Source of the DNA: an uncultured Candidatus Planktophila sp.
Lineage (GTDB): Bacteria; Actinomycetota; Actinomycetes; Nanopelagicales; Nanopelagicaceae
DNA: 12,798 bases
Direction of reading: 5' to 3'
Assembly (NCBI GenBank): GCA_937927965.1
Contig: CALEZA010000005.1
Span: 1 to 12,798 of the forward strand
The position numbers and the translations under genes are program-made. How positions within the stretch are numbered: the first letter of the stretch is position 1; each line of letters opens with the position of its first letter. The notes beneath the pieces are model-generated. The model ran no database searches. It had not been told where the DNA came from and worked only from the letters and a program-made list of their open reading frames with translations. Below are positions 6,538 to 12,798 of this stretch, piece by piece.

Positions 6538-7362
6538 ATGTCTCTAAAGAATAAGAAGATTGCAGCTTCTGCAATCGCAGCACTTGTAGCAATCACACTC
6601 ACAGCATGTGGATCAGAGAAGGCAGCAGCTTGCCCTCAGATCAAGGAAGGCGTTCTAACAATCGCAACCGATGAGCCAGTCTATGGTCCATGGTTTGATA
6701 ACAATGACCCATCAAACGGTAAGGGCTATGAGGGAGCTGTTGCATATGCAGTTGCTGCAGAGCTCGGATACTCAGCAGATCAGGTTGAGTGGGTTCGCGT
6801 TCCGTTTAACAATGTAGTGGCACCAGGTTGCCGCAACTTCGACTTCGATATCAACGAATTCTCAATCACACCAGAGCGTGCGAAGGTCGTTGACTTCTCA
6901 ACTGGCTATTACGATGTTGCTCAGGCTGTCATCACCGTTGCAGGCTCAAAGATTGCAAATGCTAAGTCAATTGCTGATCTTCAGGGAGCAAAGCTCGGAG
7001 CTCAGGTAGGAACAACTTCATACGCAACGATCACTGATGTCATTAAGCCAACAACAGAGGCTGCAGTCTTTGACACAAACGATGTCGCAAAGCAGGCTCT
7101 TGCTAACGGACAGATTGATGGACTTGTGGTCGATCTTCCAACAGCTTTCTACATCACAGCAGTTGACCTAGAAAATGGCAAGATCGTAGGCCAGTTCCCA
7201 GCTAAGGCTGGCGGCGAGCAGTTCGGTCTCGTTCTCTCCAAGGGAAGCGCATTGACTGAGAAGGTCTCAAAGGCAGTAGATACTCTGCGTGCCAATGGAA
7301 CTCTTGCAAAGATTGAAGACCAGTGGCTTGCTACTGGTGTCTCTGTCCCAGTTCTCAAGTAA
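6538..7362 (+). CDS. ABC transporter substrate-binding lipoprotein, polar amino acid family (SAM-IV controlled)
   Basis: A 274-residue family 3 (SBP_bac_3) solute-binding lipoprotein that captures the substrate outside the membrane and delivers it to the permease encoded next. The signal peptide MSLKNKK plus hydrophobic core ends in the lipobox LTAC, with Cys24 as the lipidation site. The mature part shows the family pattern FDFDINEFSITPERAKVVDFSTGYY (quoted in parts: D-I-N-E-F-S-I-T, then VDFSTGYY), and AQVGTTSY in the hinge region. Cys32 and Cys98 are the only mature cysteines besides the lipidated one and could pair. GAAAGG sits five bases before the ATG, immediately after the SAM-IV aptamer. 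Homology alone suggests a polar amino acid such as glutamine or cystine; the riboswitch makes methionine or another sulfur amino acid the better guess. Confidence 0.9.
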   Translation: MSLKNKKIAASAIAALVAITLTACGSEKAAACPQIKEGVLTIATDEPVYGPWFDNNDPSNGKGYEGAVAYAVAAELGYSADQVEWVRVPFNNVVAPGCRNFDFDINEFSITPERAKVVDFSTGYYDVAQAVITVAGSKIANAKSIADLQGAKLGAQVGTTSYATITDVIKPTTEAAVFDTNDVAKQALANGQIDGLVVDLPTAFYITAVDLENGKIVGQFPAKAGGEQFGLVLSKGSALTEKVSKAVDTLRANGTLAKIEDQWLATGVSVPVLK

Positions 7363-7386
7363 TCGTTTAGTAAGGCGAGAGGTCCG

Positions 7387-8235
7387 ATGACTTACACACC
7401 TTCAGCGCTGCAAATTCAGCGTGAAGATGCAAAGCGTCGGGCCTCTCGTCGTTCAACTGCTATCGCCCTTGCTAGCACTCTGACGATTGCGCTGACAATC
7501 ACTCTCATACTTCTTAATGCACAAGGTTTTGATGCTGTCAGAGAATCATTCTTTAATCCGCACTATGCCAAGAAGGCACTTCCCCGCATCTTCGATGGAA
7601 TACTCCTAAATCTTCGAGTTCTCCTCATCGCAGAATTCTTCGTTCTCCTCCTAGGGCTTGCAATTGCCATAGCTCGCACAACAACTTCACCCATTCTTTA
7701 CCCGCTCCGCCTCGCTGCAACCATCTACACAGACATCTTCCGTGGTGCACCTCTCTTGCTTGTTCTCCTCTTAGTCGGACTTGGTATTCCTGGACTTCGC
7801 TTAAGTTGGATACCAAATTCAGCGGTATTTCTCGGCACAGTTTCACTCGTTCTCACCTACTCGGCTTATGTGGCAGAAGTAATCCGTGCAGGAATTGAGG
7901 GGGTTAATCCAACACAGCGACAGGCTGCCAGAGCACTTGGTTTAACTGGACCTCAAACACTTCGCCATGTTGTTTTGCCTCAAGGACTTCGCAATGTCAC
8001 TCCCCCATTGCTCAACGATCTAGTTTCTCTTCAAAAGGATTCTGGTTTAATTTCTGTATTGGGAGCTGTGGATGCAATTCGAGCCGCAGGTATCGAGACC
8101 GCACAATCTTTTAATTTCACACCATATGTTGTCGCTGGTGGACTCTTTATCCTTCTGACAATTCCACTGACTCGATATACCGATTGGCTTATCAGACGCC
8201 ATGACCGTGTACAGAGAGCTCAAGGTGCCTACTAA
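7387..8235 (+). CDS. ABC transporter permease, polar amino acid family
   Basis: A 282-residue HisM/GlnP-type membrane subunit. After a charged 22-residue N-terminus comes a hydrophobic segment at about 23-44, then a periplasmic stretch, and the transport domain from about 68 onward (GILLNLRVLLIAEF, IFRGAPLLL at 117-125). The cytoplasmic EAA loop that docks on the ATPase is clear: AEVIRAGIEGV then RQAARALGL and VVLPQGLR (163-202). A single permease gene means a homodimeric channel, unlike systems with two different permeases. GAGAGG four bases before the ATG is a reasonable ribosome-binding site. The gene lies 24 bases after the lipoprotein gene and its TAA shares one base with the ATPase start, so all three belong to one SAM-IV-controlled operon. 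Confidence 0.92.
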   Translation: MTYTPSALQIQREDAKRRASRRSTAIALASTLTIALTITLILLNAQGFDAVRESFFNPHYAKKALPRIFDGILLNLRVLLIAEFFVLLLGLAIAIARTTTSPILYPLRLAATIYTDIFRGAPLLLVLLLVGLGIPGLRLSWIPNSAVFLGTVSLVLTYSAYVAEVIRAGIEGVNPTQRQAARALGLTGPQTLRHVVLPQGLRNVTPPLLNDLVSLQKDSGLISVLGAVDAIRAAGIETAQSFNFTPYVVAGGLFILLTIPLTRYTDWLIRRHDRVQRAQGAY

Positions 8236-8981
8236 TGAGTGCACTCCTTGAATTGCGTCAGATCCGAAAAGAATTCGGCTCTCATCTAGTACTAGATAAT
8301 GTCAGCATCTCTTTTCCACAAGGATCCGCTACGGTCATTATCGGAGCTAGTGGCTCGGGAAAGAGCACGCTTATGCGTTGTGCCAATCTCCTTGAAGAAC
8401 TCAGCGATGGTCAAATAATTCTCGATGGCGTCGATATCAGTCTATATGGAGCAGCCGTTGATTCCGTGCGAGCAAATATTGGTTCTGTCTTTCAGGCTTT
8501 TAATCTCTTCCCGCACTTAACCGTTTTGGAAAACATTACGCTTGCGCCACGCCTAGTACAGGGAAAGAGCAAAGAAGAGGCGAAAAAACAGGCACTTGCG
8601 CTTCTAGAGCGCTTTGGACTTTCAGATAAAGCCAATTCTTACCCAAACCTACTCAGTGGCGGTCAACAACAAAGAGTGGCCATTTTGCGAGCAGTTGCAA
8701 TGAACCCAAAGGTCCTTCTTCTCGATGAGGTAACAAGCGCTCTCGACCCTGTCCTCATTGCTGAGGTATTGAGATTGATTGCAGAACTAAAGGCCGATGG
8801 AATCACGATGGTGATTTCTACACACGAGATGGGTTTTGCGAAGAAGATCGCCGATCGAGTGATCTTCCTTCACAATGGAACTATTGCAGAAGAGGGCACA
8901 CCTGATGAGATTTTCTCCCGCCCTCAGACTCCAGAGCTGAAGGCATTCTTAGGAGCTCTTAGTGAAGCCGGACGCCTTTAA
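8235..8981 (+). CDS. ABC transporter ATP-binding subunit, amino acid importer
   Basis: A 248-residue ATPase that powers the importer from the cytoplasmic side. All expected motifs are intact: Walker A GASGSGKST (residues 37-45), Q-loop glutamine 87 in VFQAFNLFPH, signature LSGGQQQR (140-147), Walker B VLLLDE (160-165), D-loop SALDP and switch histidine 197 in STHEMGF. FNLFPH after the Q-loop is typical of GlnQ/HisP-type polar amino acid importers. It lacks the C-terminal ACT-like domain found in classic MetN, so this is not a MetNIQ system despite the SAM-IV control. Its ATG overlaps the permease stop by one base. It ends three bases before the convergent SDR gene, and no terminator is visible between them. 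Confidence 0.95.
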   Translation: MSALLELRQIRKEFGSHLVLDNVSISFPQGSATVIIGASGSGKSTLMRCANLLEELSDGQIILDGVDISLYGAAVDSVRANIGSVFQAFNLFPHLTVLENITLAPRLVQGKSKEEAKKQALALLERFGLSDKANSYPNLLSGGQQQRVAILRAVAMNPKVLLLDEVTSALDPVLIAEVLRLIAELKADGITMVISTHEMGFAKKIADRVIFLHNGTIAEEGTPDEIFSRPQTPELKAFLGALSEAGRL

Positions 8982-8984
8982 CTC

Positions 8985-9815
8985 TTAATCGAGGAAGAAA
9001 TCGAGCAAGAAGTCCTTGGTGCCAGGTACTACTGCATACTTATCAAGATCTGTAATTCCTTCACTCGCAAGTACTTCATCGTCAACATAGAAATTGCCAG
9101 TTGCTTCCGTAGATGGACGATTGAGAATGATGTAGGCAGCATCGGCGAGAATCTCTGGGGTGCGACAAGCAGCAGTATCTATCCCTGGAATCATCGCAAG
9201 TGCAGCTGTGTCAATCGCTGTGCGGGGCCATAGAGCATTGACAGCGATTCCGTCACGCTTGAACTCTTCTGCCATACCGAGAACACACATACTCATTCCG
9301 TATTTAGCCATTGTGTATGCAACATGGTTTTTGAACCACTTTGCCTTCATAGAAAGTGGTGGCGCAAGATTGAGAATGTGAGGATTATTTCCGTTCTTTG
9401 CAGACTCACGAAGATATGGAATTGCAGCTTGAGATGTAAGGAAAGTTCCACGGACATTGACATCAAACATCAGGTCAAAGCGCTTTGCAAGGGTAACTTC
9501 TGTCTTCGTGAGGTTAATCGCACTAGCATTGTTAATAAGGATGTCGATCCCGCCAAATTCCTGTGCTGCCTGACGAATTGCTGCTTCAATCTGATTCTCA
9601 TCACGAATATCGCATTGGATAGGAAGGGCTTCTCCGCCAGCTGCTCGAATCTCCTCTGCTGCAGTGAAGATTGTTCCAGGCAACTTCGGATTGGGATCGG
9701 CAGTTTTTGCTGCAATGGCAATTGATGCACCATCTCGCGCTGCTCGCAGTGCGATAGCTAGACCGATACCTCGTGAACCGCCTGTGATAAAAATCTTCTT
9801 TCCAGCTAGTGACAT
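8985..9815 (-). CDS. HSDL2-like short-chain dehydrogenase/reductase
   Basis: A 276-residue NAD(P)-dependent oxidoreductase. The cofactor motif TGGSRGIG is at residues 11-18, NNAS at 95-98, the structural Asn at 120 and YTMAK with Tyr167 and Lys171. The segment around YTMAKYGMSMCVLGMAEEF and NALWPRTAIDTAA closely follows the HSDL2 (hydroxysteroid dehydrogenase-like 2) group, which acts on lipid or acyl substrates of uncertain identity; only the SDR half is present, with no SCP2 domain. Where many SDRs carry the catalytic serine this protein reads LNLAPPLSM, with Ala151-Pro152 and the nearest serine at 155. The ATG follows the crotonase stop with no gap, so the two form an operon, pointing to fatty acid or acyl-CoA metabolism. 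The start is supported by this junction and by the glycine motif at the usual distance. Confidence 0.9.
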   Translation of the reverse strand: MSLAGKKIFITGGSRGIGLAIALRAARDGASIAIAAKTADPNPKLPGTIFTAAEEIRAAGGEALPIQCDIRDENQIEAAIRQAAQEFGGIDILINNASAINLTKTEVTLAKRFDLMFDVNVRGTFLTSQAAIPYLRESAKNGNNPHILNLAPPLSMKAKWFKNHVAYTMAKYGMSMCVLGMAEEFKRDGIAVNALWPRTAIDTAALAMIPGIDTAACRTPEILADAAYIILNRPSTEATGNFYVDDEVLASEGITDLDKYAVVPGTKDFLLDFFLD

Positions 9816-10559
9816 TTACTTGCCCTTCTTTGCCATAAAGTTCATTGCGGCGGTCGCAAATTCATCAGATTCAAGTGCCATTGCAAAGAGCTGGAATTCA
9901 GCTCGCATCACAGCTTCAACAGCATCGTGCTTACTTGCCTTCATGAGCGCCTTGGTATTGATAATTGCTGTTGGTGGCTGAGTTGCAATTTGCTTGGCGA
10001 TCGCAACAGCTTGGGCTTCGGCGTCATGAGCAATTTCGGCAACGAGACCAATTTCGCGTGCATAACTTGCCGAGAAGCTCTCGCCAGTCATGAATATCTT
10101 TGCCGCTCTCTGATAGCCGACAAGTGCTGGAAATAGAAGTGATGATCCAGCTTCAGGAACCAATCCAAGTGAAGTAAACGGCATTGAGAAGTTTGCAGTC
10201 TCAGAAGCCACCACCACATCGCAATGCAGGAGCATCGTTGTTCCAACTCCTACAGCATTACCTTTTACCGCAGCAATTAATGGCTTCGGGAAATTCAGAA
10301 GTGAGCCAAGAAAGGCAGCAACAGTTGAATCCTCAGATGATGGCGGGTTATTCATAAAGTCCAAGATGTCGTTGCCAGCTGTGAAGTGATCACCCTCCGA
10401 GGTCAGAACAACTGCTCGAACTCCAAAATCCCCTGCAGCCTCGTTGAGCAAGCGAGCCAACTCACCATACATATCTCGCGTAAGGGCATTCATCTTGGCA
10501 GGACGGTTAAAGCGGATGACCTGAACGAGTTCAGAGATTTCCGAGGTGATTTCAGTCAT
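9816..10559 (-). CDS. Enoyl-CoA hydratase/isomerase (crotonase family)
   Basis: A 247-residue crotonase-fold enzyme acting on acyl-CoA. Oxyanion-hole elements are FTAGNDI (59-65) and KGNAVGVGTTM (99-109). LGLVPEAGSS (131-140) places Glu136 where Delta3,Delta2-enoyl-CoA isomerases and PaaG-like enzymes keep a catalytic acid, so isomerase activity is at least as likely as hydratase. The start chosen is the ATG at 10559, the family-typical MTEI start. The frame extends upstream to 10631, but those 24 residues are not family-like, and TACACT sits six bases upstream of 10559 in the same leaderless arrangement as elsewhere. It is followed without gap by the HSDL2-like SDR; both probably act in breakdown or remodelling of fatty acids or branched acyl-CoAs. 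Confidence 0.9.
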   Translation of the reverse strand: MTEITSEISELVQVIRFNRPAKMNALTRDMYGELARLLNEAAGDFGVRAVVLTSEGDHFTAGNDILDFMNNPPSSEDSTVAAFLGSLLNFPKPLIAAVKGNAVGVGTTMLLHCDVVVASETANFSMPFTSLGLVPEAGSSLLFPALVGYQRAAKIFMTGESFSASYAREIGLVAEIAHDAEAQAVAIAKQIATQPPTAIINTKALMKASKHDAVEAVMRAEFQLFAMALESDEFATAAMNFMAKKGK

Positions 10560-10565
10560 GGAGGG

Positions 10566-10571
10566 AGTGTA
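10566..10571 (-). promoter_or_regulatory. -10 box (TACACT on minus strand) of a leaderless promoter for the crotonase-SDR operon
   Basis: On the minus strand TACACT, six bases (CCCTCC), then ATG at 10559-10557. No Shine-Dalgarno is present on that strand. It supports the internal ATG rather than the longer frame from 10631. Confidence 0.45.
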
Positions 10572-10633
10572 GGAGATGGACATTGCTATGGGAAGGAGGA
10601 GAATGGACACAACACGAATGAGAGGTCCCACTC

Positions 10634-10954
10634 ATGGCCAGAGATATCACCATCACAACGAGAGAGCTCACACCTTTTGAGCAGTTAGTCCTTGGATTGC
10701 TTTGTGAAGGTAAATCCAATGCTGCTATTGCGCGAGAGACCAATCACACCGAGAAGGTTATTGAGAACACGGTATCTCGTAGCGCTAAAGCTTTCAATAT
10801 CACTTCCGATGGAGATACCAATATCCGAGTCCTTCTCGCTCTGGCATTTAGAACTCACTATGGAGACTCGGCCTTTGATCGTCTTGGTATTCCATGCATG
10901 CACTTTGAAGTCGACGGCAACGGTCAAGGCTTGTGCAATAGAGAAGTTCACTAA
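10634..10954 (+). CDS. Stand-alone LuxR-type helix-turn-helix protein
   Basis: A 106-residue DNA-binding protein consisting mostly of one LuxR/GerE-type helix-turn-helix at residues 12-56: LTPFEQLVLGLLCEGKSN, AAIARETNHTEKVIENTV and SRSAKAFNI. The family pattern (E..VL.L...G.SN..IA......KTV..H) is followed loosely; Glu44-Asn45-Thr46 stands where KTVKNH-like residues normally lie. There is no receiver or ligand-binding domain in front, so any signal must act through the short C-terminal tail, which has Cys88 and Cys101 in GIPCMHF and GLCNREVH, possibly redox- or metal-responsive (speculation). GAGAGG (10620-10625) is 8 bases before the ATG. It is divergent from the crotonase operon and just upstream of a region rich in dyad symmetries, which are candidate targets. 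No function beyond transcription control is claimed. Confidence 0.8.
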   Translation: MARDITITTRELTPFEQLVLGLLCEGKSNAAIARETNHTEKVIENTVSRSAKAFNITSDGDTNIRVLLALAFRTHYGDSAFDRLGIPCMHFEVDGNGQGLCNREVH

Positions 10955-10979
10955 CTCCTCACTTTCTGTTCAGATGTAA

Positions 10980-11012
10980 AGCACATCACATTCTGTGAAG
11001 TGCTAGCACTCA
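10980..11012 (+). repeat. Overlapping dyad symmetries upstream of the membrane-protein gene
   Basis: AGCAC-A-TCACA (10980-10990), a TTC centre and TGTGA-A-GTGCT (10994-11004) form an 11-position inverted repeat with a single A/A mismatch. Its right arm is shared by a perfect 12-bp palindrome, AGTGCTAGCACT (10999-11010). There is no adjacent T-run, so an operator is more likely than a terminator, although it lies 26 bases after the LuxR-type gene. Confidence 0.6.
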
Positions 11013-11055
11013 CCTTTTCTCTCAACAACACATCTGTGCGGGTGTTCAATGTAAA

Positions 11056-11076
11056 TAGCACTCAGAGATATGAGTG
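11056..11076 (+). promoter_or_regulatory. Second dyad with a repeated TAGCACTCA half-site
   Basis: TAGCACTCA at 11056-11064 repeats 11004-11012 exactly. The second copy pairs as CACTCA (11059-11064) with TGAGTG (11071-11076) around a six-base centre. It lies just before the ribosome-binding site of the gene at 11095, a good place for an operator. The half-site resembles CIRCE (TTAGCACTC), but the spacing and right arm do not fit well. Confidence 0.4.
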
Positions 11077-11094
11077 GTTTACAAAGGAGAGAAA

Positions 11095-11676
11095 ATGAAA
11101 AGAAAGAATTTCGACAAGATCGTTACTTCTATCGGAGCTGCTCTCACAGTCTTCCTATTTGTAGTTGCAGCACTTGCCAATTGGGGCGCAACATTTGCGG
11201 GAGATTCAGTGACTTCACAGCTGAAGGCCCAACTCATCACACTTCCAGCAGAGACAGGAAATCCTGATGAGCCAGCAGAGGTCACCGCATTCTTTAAAGA
11301 GCGTGGCGATAAGTTAATGACTACAGGCAAGGATGCTCAGATGTATGCAGATCACTACATCGCATTCCACATGGCACACATGCCAACCTATGCTGAGGCA
11401 TCTGGCGCCAATCGCGCAGCCGCTGCAGCTCTCGCTGCAAATCCCAATGATGCAACTTTGAAAGCAGATGCAGCTGCAAAGTCAGCAACTGTTGAAACTG
11501 TCTTTAAGGGCAATATGCTCCGAGGAACACTCCTTACTGCGTACGCATTTGGGACACTTGGTGAGATTGCAGGATATGTCGCGTTAGCAGGACTTATCGG
11601 CGGACTCCTCATGCTCCTCCTCACAATCGCGGGATTGGTTCATATTCGTCGCACTCCAGATAGCGCGACGATTTAA
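11095..11676 (+). CDS. Conserved actinobacterial membrane protein (family often mislabelled LigA-like)
   Basis: A 193-residue membrane protein of unknown function. The basic start MKRKNFDK precedes a hydrophobic helix at about 11-30. An extracytoplasmic domain (about 35-140) follows, with QLITLPAE, TTGKDAQMYADHYIAFHMA and an alanine-rich stretch around 105-135. Then come GNMLRGTLLTAYAFGTLGEIAG and a strong hydrophobic helix at about 158-183, ending in HIRR. From memory this layout matches a family common in mycobacteria and streptomycetes that automatic annotation calls aromatic ring-opening dioxygenase LigA; nothing here looks like a dioxygenase. The start at 11095 is set by AAAGGAGAG (11082-11090) five bases upstream; an ATG-like frame 7 codons earlier has no such site. 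Two dyads upstream suggest tight regulation. Confidence 0.82.
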   Translation: MKRKNFDKIVTSIGAALTVFLFVVAALANWGATFAGDSVTSQLKAQLITLPAETGNPDEPAEVTAFFKERGDKLMTTGKDAQMYADHYIAFHMAHMPTYAEASGANRAAAAALAANPNDATLKADAAAKSATVETVFKGNMLRGTLLTAYAFGTLGEIAGYVALAGLIGGLLMLLLTIAGLVHIRRTPDSATI

Positions 11677-11696
11677 CCCTCAACTCTCCGTGAGGG
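11677..11696 (+). repeat. Small hairpin directly after the membrane-protein stop codon
   Basis: CCCTCA (11677-11682) pairs with TGAGGG (11691-11696) around an 8-base loop. It touches the stop codon and is followed by GAAAAGAAAA, so it is not a terminator in the plus direction. It may protect the mRNA end or be incidental. Confidence 0.4.
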
Positions 11697-11700
11697 GAAA

Positions 11701-11734
11701 AGAAAACCCCCGTCCATATGGGCGGGGGTTTTCT
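11701..11734. terminator. Bidirectional intrinsic terminator
   Basis: A 15-bp stem (11701-11715 with 11720-11734, one T-G wobble) closes on ATAT. AGAAAACCCCCG on the left and CGGGGGTTTTCT on the right give a U-tract in either direction. It lies between the convergent membrane-protein gene (ends 11676) and inositol-3-phosphate synthase (ends 11750) and can serve both. Confidence 0.92.
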
Positions 11735-11749
11735 ACTATCTAAGTGATA

Positions 11750-12798
11750 TTAGCGATCAAGCTTTCCTGAGATGAAATCCTCAGTCTTGTTATGTGCCTG
11801 CTCATCTGTGTACTGAACTGGTGGAGTCTTCATGAAGTATGAAGATGGTGAGAGCAGCGCTCCACCAATCTTGCGATCTAGACCAATCTTTGCGCAGCGA
11901 AGCGCATCGATGATGACACCAGCTGAGTTTGGTGAATCCCAAACTTCAAGCTTGTATTCGAGGTTCAATGGAACATCTCCAAATGCACGACCCTCAAGGC
12001 GAACATATGCCCACTTGCGGTCATCAAGCCATGGAATGTAGTCAGAAGGTCCGATGTGAACATTCTTTGCGCCCATGTCGTGATCGAGCTGGGATGTTAC
12101 GGAATTTGTCTTGGAAATCTTCTTTGACTCAAGGCGATCACGCTCGAGCATGTTCTTAAAGTCCATGTTTCCACCAACATTGAGCTGGTATGTGCGATCA
12201 AGGTGAACTCCACGATCCTGGAACAACTTCGCCATGATGCGGTGTGTGATTGTCGCGCCAACCTGTGACTTGATGTCATCTCCAACGATTGGAAGGCCAG
12301 CATCTTCAAACTTCTTCGCCCAGACTGGATCTGATGCGATGAAGACTGGAAGAGCGTTAACAAATGCACAACCAGCTGCGATAGCGCACTCTGCATAGAA
12401 CTTAGCAGCTTCTTCAGATCCCACAGGGAGGTAGCAGATGAGAACATCTACTTGCTCTTCCTTGAGCGCTGCAACAACATCTACCTCAGCAGCTGTTGAT
12501 TCTGTGATTGTCTCCTTGTAATAGCGACCGAGGCCATCAAGTGTCTTACCGCGCTGAACTTCAACGCCTGTCTTAGCAACATCTGAGAACTTAATTGTGT
12601 TGTTCTCTGATGCCCAAATTGCATCTGCAAGGTCAAGTCCGACCTTCTTTGAATCCACATCGAATGCAGCAACGAACTTCACATTGCTGATGTGGTATCC
12701 GCCCACAACAGCGTGCATAAGACCAGGAATCTCCTGATCTAGCGCTGCATCCTTGTAGTAAGTAACACCCTGTACGAGTGAGTTTGCGCAGTTACCTA
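11750..12798 (-). CDS. ino1: Inositol-3-phosphate synthase (start outside window)
   Basis: The enzyme converts glucose 6-phosphate to 1D-myo-inositol 3-phosphate with tightly bound NAD, the first step toward phosphatidylinositol and, in many actinobacteria, mycothiol. The frame stays open through the right edge: before Met at 12718 it reads [18 protein letters not shown] and then EIPGL, matching the NAD-binding N-terminus of mycobacterial Ino1, so only about 10-15 residues are missing. Other family blocks: [94 protein letters not shown] (in parts: [11 protein letters not shown] and [10 protein letters not shown]). It is the single-domain actinobacterial type near 360 residues, far shorter than the eukaryotic enzyme. 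Confidence 0.95.
   Translation of the reverse strand, partial: GNCANSLVQGVTYYKDAALDQEIPGLMHAVVGGYHISNVKFVAAFDVDSKKVGLDLADAIWASENNTIKFSDVAKTGVEVQRGKTLDGLGRYYKETITESTAAEVDVVAALKEEQVDVLICYLPVGSEEAAKFYAECAIAAGCAFVNALPVFIASDPVWAKKFEDAGLPIVGDDIKSQVGATITHRIMAKLFQDRGVHLDRTYQLNVGGNMDFKNMLERDRLESKKISKTNSVTSQLDHDMGAKNVHIGPSDYIPWLDDRKWAYVRLEGRAFGDVPLNLEYKLEVWDSPNSAGVIIDALRCAKIGLDRKIGGALLSPSSYFMKTPPVQYTDEQAHNKTEDFISGKLDR

Noticed and set aside
6694..6730. Classic MetNIQ methionine importer
   Set aside because: The lipoprotein is family 3, not the MetQ/NlpA type, and the ATPase lacks the C-terminal MetN domain; methionine is suggested only by the riboswitch.
9324..9725. 133-codon plus-strand frame rich in cysteine
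   Set aside because: Fully antisense to the SDR gene; cysteine-rich content is typical of shadow frames and there is no ribosome-binding site or motif.
10560..10631. Longer crotonase start at 10631
   Set aside because: The extra 24 residues are unlike the family N-terminus, have no ribosome-binding site on the minus strand and overlap the divergent regulatory region.
10980..11004. Intrinsic terminator of the LuxR-type gene
   Set aside because: The stem is modest with a mismatch and is not followed directly by a T-run; overlapping palindromes fit an operator better.

Overview
The window looks like chromosome from a low-GC, streamlined actinobacterium. A freshwater acI / Nanopelagicales-type lineage is the best guess. 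This is an inference from gene content: glutamine synthetase ending ELYYDI, actinobacterial-type inositol-3-phosphate synthase, an actinobacterial-type SAM-IV riboswitch, very short intergenic gaps, roughly balanced base composition, and several starts without a Shine-Dalgarno sequence. No mobile element, CRISPR array, tRNA or rRNA was seen.

Layout. 1-836 (+) is the 3' part of type I glutamine synthetase glnA, closed by a strong intrinsic terminator (845-880). 901-2063 (+) is a purine-type phosphoribosyltransferase followed by an AlkD-like DNA glycosylase whose TTG start overlaps the upstream stop codon. 2183-3883 (-) holds a small exported protein and an MFS transporter. 3993-4973 (+) holds a 44-residue one-helix protein and an unusually compact NhaA-type antiporter that keeps the key charged residues but lacks about 120 residues relative to E. 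coli NhaA. 4948-6360 (-) is an NCS1 nucleobase-type permease. 6415-6524 (+) is a SAM-IV riboswitch controlling a three-gene ABC importer (lipoprotein, permease, ATPase; 6538-8981). 8985-10559 (-) is a crotonase / HSDL2-like SDR pair. 10634-10954 (+) is an orphan LuxR-type DNA-binding protein. 11095-11676 (+) is a conserved actinobacterial membrane protein. A strong bidirectional terminator (11701-11734) separates it from inositol-3-phosphate synthase (11750 to the window end, -).

How the parts work together. GlnA (nitrogen assimilation), the SAM-responsive importer (probably methionine or another sulfur amino acid), the NCS1 permease and the phosphoribosyltransferase fit a scavenging lifestyle built on uptake of amino acids and nucleobases. 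The importer and the NCS1 permease diverge from a 54-base intergenic region, so their promoters are interleaved.

The most distinctive patterns read directly from the sequence are: (i) the motif TANNNT followed by exactly six bases and then the start codon at five genes, the signature of leaderless transcription, which also fixes several start codons; (ii) the compact NhaA, whose GTG start carries this same signature and whose -10 box lies in the 3' arm of a hairpin; and (iii) the SAM-IV element, with a promoter-like TTCAAA-17-TAGGGT placed to start the RNA at the aptamer's first bases.
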